Assembly (NCBI RefSeq): GCF_018729455.1
Contig: NZ_JAHHZF010000004.1
Span: 402,781 to 466,780 of the forward strand
DNA from: Prosthecodimorpha staleyi
GTDB lineage: Bacteria; Pseudomonadota; Alphaproteobacteria; Rhizobiales; Ancalomicrobiaceae
Length of the DNA stretch: 64,000 bases
Direction: 5' to 3'
A model generated the notes under the pieces. That model saw only the letters and a program-made list of their open reading frames with translations. It made no database searches and was not told the origin of the DNA. Below, piece after piece: positions 60,072 to 64,000 of the stretch; positions within the stretch are counted from its first letter, which is position 1, and the number at the start of each line of letters is the position of its first letter. The position numbers were made by a program, and so were the translations under genes.

Positions 60072-60953
60072 CTACCGGGGCGCCGGGCCGGCCGCGTCGT
60101 CGAGGCTGGCGATCAGGCAGTTGACCAGTTGCAGGCCCGCGGTGGTCAACAGGGCGTGCTTGTAGAAGAGGCCGATTCGGATTGTCTCCAGCGGCGGAAA
60201 GCCGTCCTCGGCGGTCAGGACGACCATGTCGGGCAGGAGCGTCTTGCGCGTCAGCGCCGTGACACCGAGGCCGACGCTGACCGCCTTCTGCAGCCCGCCG
60301 ATTTCCGGATTGGTATAGGCGACCCGCCAGGCGCGCCCGGCCGAGCGGAGCGCCGCGAACATGCGCCGGCGATATTCGCAGCCCTCCGGATGGGCGGCCA
60401 GCGGCACCGGCTGAAGCCGCCGGACATCGTTGAGGCGGGAGCCCGCCCAGATCGGCTGCTCCTCCCAGGCGCGCACCAGATAGGGATTGGCCTCGGCGCC
60501 GAGCAGGCCGACGACGATGTCGAGTTCGTTGCGGTGCAGCCGATCGAGGATGTCGCGCGACAGGCCGCAGACGATCTCGACATCGACCAGGTGCCGCTCT
60601 CGGATGAAGTCCGAAATCGCCTCCTGCAGGAAGGCCACGGCGAAATCCGTCGGCAGACCGATCCGCAACGTTCCGTGCGCGTGGCGGGCGAGGAGCTTGG
60701 CGACGGCCTCGTCGTTGAGGCGCAGCAACTGCCGCGCATAGACCGCCAGCGCCTCGCCGTCCTCGGTCAGCTTCAGGAGCCGCCCCTCGAAGACCATCAG
60801 CTTCTTCTCGAGCAGGTCCTCCAGTCGCTTCATCTGCAGACTGACCGCCGGCTGCGAGCGGTTGAGCACCTCCGCGGCCCGGGTATGGCCGCCGAGATCG
60901 ATTACCGTCACGAAGGCACGCAGCAGGTCGATCGGTAGATTGATTTCGTTCAA
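60072..60953 (-). CDS. LysR-family transcriptional regulator
   Basis: The 293-residue protein has the LysR N-terminus (MNEINLPIDLLRAFVTVIDLGGHTRAAEVLNRSQPAVSLQMKRLEDLL). It is divergent from the btpA-type gene; the gap between them contains inverted TGTCGA/TCGACA motifs spaced by 21 bp, possible operator halves. It converges on the oxidase gene. Confidence 0.93.
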   Translation of the reverse strand: MNEINLPIDLLRAFVTVIDLGGHTRAAEVLNRSQPAVSLQMKRLEDLLEKKLMVFEGRLLKLTEDGEALAVYARQLLRLNDEAVAKLLARHAHGTLRIGLPTDFAVAFLQEAISDFIRERHLVDVEIVCGLSRDILDRLHRNELDIVVGLLGAEANPYLVRAWEEQPIWAGSRLNDVRRLQPVPLAAHPEGCEYRRRMFAALRSAGRAWRVAYTNPEIGGLQKAVSVGLGVTALTRKTLLPDMVVLTAEDGFPPLETIRIGLFYKHALLTTAGLQLVNCLIASLDDAAGPAPR

Positions 60954-61024
60954 TTGCGTCCCCTTATGAAGGCATGTCGAGAATAAATTTTTCTATATGG
61001 ATCGACAAGGGCATAGTGGCTCGC

Positions 61025-61777
61025 ATGAACCGTCGTGCCTTCCATCGCCTCTTCCAGTCGCCCGGCCCGGTGGTGTTGCCGGTCGTCCATGTGCTGGACG
61101 CCGAGCAGGCCGCGCGCAATGCCGCAGTGGCGATCGCCGAGGGGGCGCCCGGCCTGTTCCTGATCAACCACGACTTCGCCTATCCGGACCTGCTGCCGAT
61201 CGTCCGCCATCTGCGGCGGCTCTGGCCGGACCTCTGGCTCGGGGTCAACTTCCTGGCCGTGACCGGGCGCGAGGCCTTCCCGGTGCTTGGCGACCTCGCC
61301 TGCGAGGGCGTCCGCATCGACGCCTATTGGGCCGACGATGCGTGCATCGACGAGCGCCGGCCGCCGGAATCCCAGACGGAAGCCAAGGCCGTCGATGCCG
61401 CGCGTCGCGCTTCCGGGTGGTCGGGCCTCTATTTCGGCGGCACCGCCTTCAAGAAGCAGCGCGCGGTCGATCCGGAGGATTTCGCCGCGGCCGCCGCCAC
61501 GGCGACGCACTTCATGGACGCGGTCTGCACCTCCGGAACCGCCACCGGACAGGCGGCCGATCTCGGCAAGATCGCGACGTTCCGCGACGCGATCGGCGAC
61601 GGCACCCTGGCGCTCGCCTCTGGCATCACGCCCGAGAATGCCGCCGCCTATGCGGGGCATGTCGACGCCTTCATGGTCGCGACCGGGATCAACACGCCCG
61701 GCGACTTCTACAACATCGACCCGGAGCGGTTGCGCGCCCTGCTCGCGATTTGCCGCCAACATGGAGCCCGGCTGTGA
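61025..61777 (+). CDS. BtpA/SgcQ-family TIM-barrel protein
   Basis: The 250-residue protein begins MNRRAFHRLFQSPGPVVLPVVHVLD and has GAPGLFLINHDFAYPDLLPIV, GLYFGGTAFKKQR and ALASGITPENAAAYAGHVDAFMVATGI, a phosphate-binding TIM-barrel pattern of the BtpA family. The name comes from a cyanobacterial photosystem I stability factor, but most members are metabolic. ATG 61025 is used; GTG 61016 has AAGGG closer, and ATG 60974 is possible. The stop overlaps the phosphoribosyltransferase GTG. Function here is unknown. Confidence 0.8.
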   Translation: MNRRAFHRLFQSPGPVVLPVVHVLDAEQAARNAAVAIAEGAPGLFLINHDFAYPDLLPIVRHLRRLWPDLWLGVNFLAVTGREAFPVLGDLACEGVRIDAYWADDACIDERRPPESQTEAKAVDAARRASGWSGLYFGGTAFKKQRAVDPEDFAAAAATATHFMDAVCTSGTATGQAADLGKIATFRDAIGDGTLALASGITPENAAAYAGHVDAFMVATGINTPGDFYNIDPERLRALLAICRQHGARL

Positions 61778-62400
61778 CCCACGACAAGGGCCCGCGGAAC
61801 GACCGCTGGTATCTCTCCCTGATGGCGCCGAACACCAAGGGCGAGCGCTTCGCCTGGCTCGATCCGACCTCGATCTACATCAACGGATCGGCCTTCGCCG
61901 ACCTGCTCGACGATCTCGTCGCCGATCTCGACGGCCTGGTGGTCGATGTGGTGGCCGGGCTCGACGCGATGGGCTTTGTGCTCGGCTCGGCCCTGGCGAC
62001 CCGGCTCGGCGTCGGCTTCCTGCCGATCCGCAAGGCCGGCAAGCTGTGCGTCGAAACCGACCGCGTCGCCTTCACCAACTATTCCGGGCGCAACCAGGAC
62101 ATGGAGATGCGCAAGCCGGCCTTCGCGGCCGGTACCAAGGTGCTGGTCGCCGACCAATGGATCGAGACCGGCGGCACGGTCGACGGCGCGATCCGGCTGG
62201 TCGAGCGCCAGGGCGGACGCGTCGTCGGCCTCGCGGCCATCGCCATCGAGGAGAACGCCACCACCGACGCCTACCGCGCCGCCTATCGCTGCGTGTCGGG
62301 CGTGCAGCAGGGTTCTATCTGGCAGGCCGAGTGCAATCGGCAACGCCTGACCAGCTTCGAGACCTACGACCCGCAGCGCAGCTTTCCGGCGATCCGATGA
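61774..62400 (+). CDS. Phosphoribosyltransferase-like protein
   Basis: The 208-residue protein starts at GTG 61774 over the btpA-type stop (GTGA). It has the PRPP-binding signature VLVADQWIETGGTVDGAIRLVE and DVVAGLDAMGFVLGSALATRLGVGFLPIRKAGKL, close to adenine or xanthine phosphoribosyltransferases. The acidic pair usually seen in the PRPP loop (DD) is altered to DQ, so activity may differ. Fusion by overlap with BtpA suggests a joint pathway on a ribosylated ring. Confidence 0.82.
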   Translation: MTHDKGPRNDRWYLSLMAPNTKGERFAWLDPTSIYINGSAFADLLDDLVADLDGLVVDVVAGLDAMGFVLGSALATRLGVGFLPIRKAGKLCVETDRVAFTNYSGRNQDMEMRKPAFAAGTKVLVADQWIETGGTVDGAIRLVERQGGRVVGLAAIAIEENATTDAYRAAYRCVSGVQQGSIWQAECNRQRLTSFETYDPQRSFPAIR

Positions 62401-62423
62401 CATCCCGGCCCGAGCCGTCCGCG

Positions 62424-63224
62424 TCACATCTCCCGCATGCGGGCCGCGTAGGGGGCCAGGATGTCGCGCAGGTCGGTTTCGGTCCGGCTGCCGAGCAATG
62501 CCCGCTCTTCGACATGGTCGAGATGGGCATCCATGATCGCCGCCGCACGCGCGCCGTCGCCGGCGACCAGCGCCTCGATGATCTCGACATGCTCGGTCGC
62601 GCCGCATTCGGCCGAATGCGGGCGCCCATACATGGCGAGAATCAGCGAGCAGCGCGAAACGACCTCGGTCACGTAGCGGATCAGCAGCGCATTGCCGGTC
62701 AGGCGGGCGAGCGAGAGATGGAATTCGCCGGCGAGCCGGATCGATTCGGGATCGTTGCTGCCGATCGCGCGCCGTTCGCGGCGGACCAGATCGCGCAGAT
62801 GCTCGACGGCTTCGGCGGAGAGCTTTCCGGCCAGGCTTTCGGCGACGATGCGCTCGATGCCGCGGCGGACCAGAAACACCTCGCGGGCCTCGTCGAGGGT
62901 CGGGTTGGCGACGAAGGCGCCTCGGTTCGGCTTCAGTTCCACGAGCCCCTCCACGGCGAGGCGCCCCAGGGCCTCGCGGGCGATCGTCCGACTGGCTCCG
63001 AAGGCCTCTCCGATCGCATCCTCCGGGAGCTTCGCCCCGGGGGTCAGGCGCTGTTCGATGATCGCCTGGCGGAGGGCTTCGTGAACGGCTTCGGTCCGGG
63101 AGGCCGGTGGCTTGGCGCCCCCGGCTCCGACCATCGGGTCGATCCGGATCGGCGGACCCTTGCCCTTGGCGGTCGGGTCGTTCACGTCCCGATCCAGGCT
63201 GCGAACGTCCTTGATATGCAGCAT
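62424..63224 (-). CDS. GntR-family regulator with FCD domain
   Basis: The 266-residue protein has an N-terminal extension of about 40 residues, the winged helix (HEALRQAIIEQRLTPGAKLPEDAIGEAFGASRTIAREALGRLAVEGLVEL) and a C-terminal FCD domain (LAGEFHLSLARLTGN, IIEALVAGDGARAAAIMDAHLDHVE). It begins 6 bp after the deaminase stop and converges on the phosphoribosyltransferase gene 23 bp away. It probably controls both strands' genes in this module. Confidence 0.92.
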   Translation of the reverse strand: MLHIKDVRSLDRDVNDPTAKGKGPPIRIDPMVGAGGAKPPASRTEAVHEALRQAIIEQRLTPGAKLPEDAIGEAFGASRTIAREALGRLAVEGLVELKPNRGAFVANPTLDEAREVFLVRRGIERIVAESLAGKLSAEAVEHLRDLVRRERRAIGSNDPESIRLAGEFHLSLARLTGNALLIRYVTEVVSRCSLILAMYGRPHSAECGATEHVEIIEALVAGDGARAAAIMDAHLDHVEERALLGSRTETDLRDILAPYAARMREM

Positions 63225-63229
63225 CGAGA

Positions 63230-63724
63230 TCACTCTCCCATTTTCATCGCGGTCCAGGCCGCGATCACTTCGACCGCCTCCGCCTCCCGATGGCGGCTGA
63301 CCTGCATGGAGCCCGCATCGGCCGGCACGGCGCAATCCGCCCGCAGGCGCGCGACGTCGATCGGGTGGCGCATGGCGGTCGTGAGACCGTCCATGGCCTG
63401 ACCGGCCCCGCCGCTCGAGGCCGCATAGTAGAGCCGGCGAATGCCGGCGATATGCATGGCCGCGATGCAGAGCGCGCAGGGTTCGCAGGAACTGTAGAGT
63501 TCGCAATCCGAAAGGTCCACGCATTCGAGCCGCCGGCCAGCATCCCGGATCGCCTCGGTCTCGCCATGCGAGGTCGGGTCGAAATGCGCCTTCGAGTGGT
63601 TCAGGCCCTCGCCGACGATGGTCCCGTTGCGGACCACCACCGCCCCGAACGGCTCGGTGCCCGGCTCGCCGAGGGCCCGGCGCGAGATCTCGATCGCCCG
63701 CTGCATGAATCGCTCTTCGTACAC
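63230..63724 (-). CDS. Cytidine/deoxycytidylate-type (nucleobase) deaminase
   Basis: The 164-residue protein starts at GTG 63724 (MYEERFMQRAIEIS) with GGGAGA upstream. It carries the zinc-deaminase motifs HGETEAI and SSCEPCALCIAAM. The length and the PFGAVVVRNG block fit guanine deaminase or related nucleobase deaminases rather than tRNA-specific TadA, which seldom sits with ABC genes. It is followed by GntR after 6 bp and preceded by an importer ATPase gene. Confidence 0.85.
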   Translation of the reverse strand: MYEERFMQRAIEISRRALGEPGTEPFGAVVVRNGTIVGEGLNHSKAHFDPTSHGETEAIRDAGRRLECVDLSDCELYSSCEPCALCIAAMHIAGIRRLYYAASSGGAGQAMDGLTTAMRHPIDVARLRADCAVPADAGSMQVSRHREAEAVEVIAAWTAMKMGE

Positions 63725-63794
63725 GGTCTTCTCCCTGGATGATTGTGTGGGCCGGCATCGCGGCCGGGGCGTGCCGGCAGCCTGAAATGCCGCG

Positions 63795-63816
63795 CCGGGC
63801 CGCCGAGGCGGCCCGG
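63795..63816. repeat. 22-bp GC palindrome upstream of the deaminase gene
   Basis: CCGGGCCGCC-GA-GGCGGCCCGG has perfect 10-bp arms with two bases between. It closely resembles the palindrome at 16659-16680 and is paired with the one at 63840-63865, in the 174-bp gap between the ATPase and deaminase genes. Confidence 0.75.
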
Positions 63817-63839
63817 ACGGGCCATGGGCGAAATGGCAT

Positions 63840-63865
63840 CCGCAGTCCGCGCGCGCGGACTGCGG
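63840..63865. repeat. 26-bp perfect palindrome after the PotA-like gene
   Basis: Bases 63840-63865 are fully self-complementary, reading CCGCAGTCCGCGC then GCGCGGACTGCGG. The core GTCCGCGCGCGCGGAC is shared with 16630-16649. Confidence 0.85.
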
Positions 63866-63898
63866 TCCGTCGCCGGTCGGTCTCATCGACCGCCGGGA

Positions 63899-64000
63899 TC
63901 ACTCGGTCTCGGGCAGCAGCCAGGCGTGGCGCGGTTCCCAGGCCAGATGCACGGCCCGCCCGGGCACGAGATCAAGCGCCTCGATCTCGTGCTGCTGCTT
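63899..64000 (-). CDS. ABC transporter ATPase (PotA-like), C-terminal fragment
   Basis: Only the last 33 codons are visible, running off the right edge. The peptide EALDLVPGRAVHLAWEPRHAWLLPE resembles the end of the TOBE domain of spermidine/putrescine-type ATPases (xxGxxVxLxWxPExxxxLP). With the deaminase and GntR it probably belongs to a nucleobase or amine uptake unit whose other genes are outside the window. Confidence 0.65.
   Translation of the reverse strand, partial: KQQHEIEALDLVPGRAVHLAWEPRHAWLLPETE

Noticed and set aside
61025-61777. BtpA as a photosystem assembly factor linked to the photosynthesis cluster
   Set aside because: It is 27 kb from the cluster, coupled to a phosphoribosyltransferase gene, and purple bacteria have no photosystem I; a metabolic role is more likely.
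63230-63724. tRNA-specific adenosine deaminase TadA
   Set aside because: Context with GntR, transporter and PRT genes and the guanine-deaminase-like length argue for a nucleobase substrate, though this is not proven.

Overview
The window is a high-GC alphaproteobacterial chromosome segment, and its left half is most of a photosynthesis gene cluster. Support for an anoxygenic phototroph comes from bacteriochlorophyll genes (bchF, N, B, H, L, M, I, D, O, G, P), reaction-centre and assembly genes (puhA, B, C, E, lhaA), carotenoid genes of the spirilloxanthin/spheroidene type (crtE, D, C, B, I) and the regulators AerR and PpsR. A C4-type 5-aminolevulinate synthase (hemA) and the AcsF plus BciE-like cyclase pair point to Alphaproteobacteria that make pigment with oxygen present. 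The genus cannot be read from the sequence alone. pufLM, bchCXYZ and crtF are not in the window and crtA is absent; crtE is cut by the left edge.

Layout, 0-34 kb. crtE (minus, partial) diverges from crtD-crtC (plus) over two PpsR-type sites. From 26.86 kb down to 2.6 kb one minus-strand run of 21 genes reads bchF-N-B-H-L-M-lhaA-puhA-B-C-bciE-acsF-puhE-hemA-bchI-D-dxs-bchO-crtI-crtB-small ORF. Most joints are stop/start overlaps. The clearest breaks (bchD/dxs, acsF/puhE, lhaA/puhA) carry GC hairpins, including a tandem array of six 21-bp hairpin units before dxs. bchF diverges from aerR-ppsR (plus), followed by bchG, a PucC-family transporter gene, bchP and a type 2 idi. With dxs and idi, the cluster carries isoprenoid supply genes as well as the pigment pathways that use them.

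Layout, 34-64 kb. This half is transport and catabolism, mostly with local regulators. It holds: (1) ArsR plus a double SRPBCC protein; (2) GntR, EthD-like, epimerase, a divergent FAH-family hydrolase, a DctPQM TRAP importer and an SDR, resembling a sugar-acid catabolic locus; (3) two polar amino-acid ABC importers lacking any ATPase gene here, with an enolase-superfamily enzyme, a LysR, a prephenate-dehydratase-like protein and an XRE-cupin regulator; (4) an M81 metallopeptidase with a complete dipeptide-type ABC importer, an RpiR regulator and a DAO-family oxidase; (5) LysR, BtpA, phosphoribosyltransferase, GntR, a nucleobase-type deaminase and the end of a PotA-like ATPase, which looks like an uncharacterised nucleobase-linked module.

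No rRNA, tRNA, insertion sequence, phage or CRISPR array was recognised.
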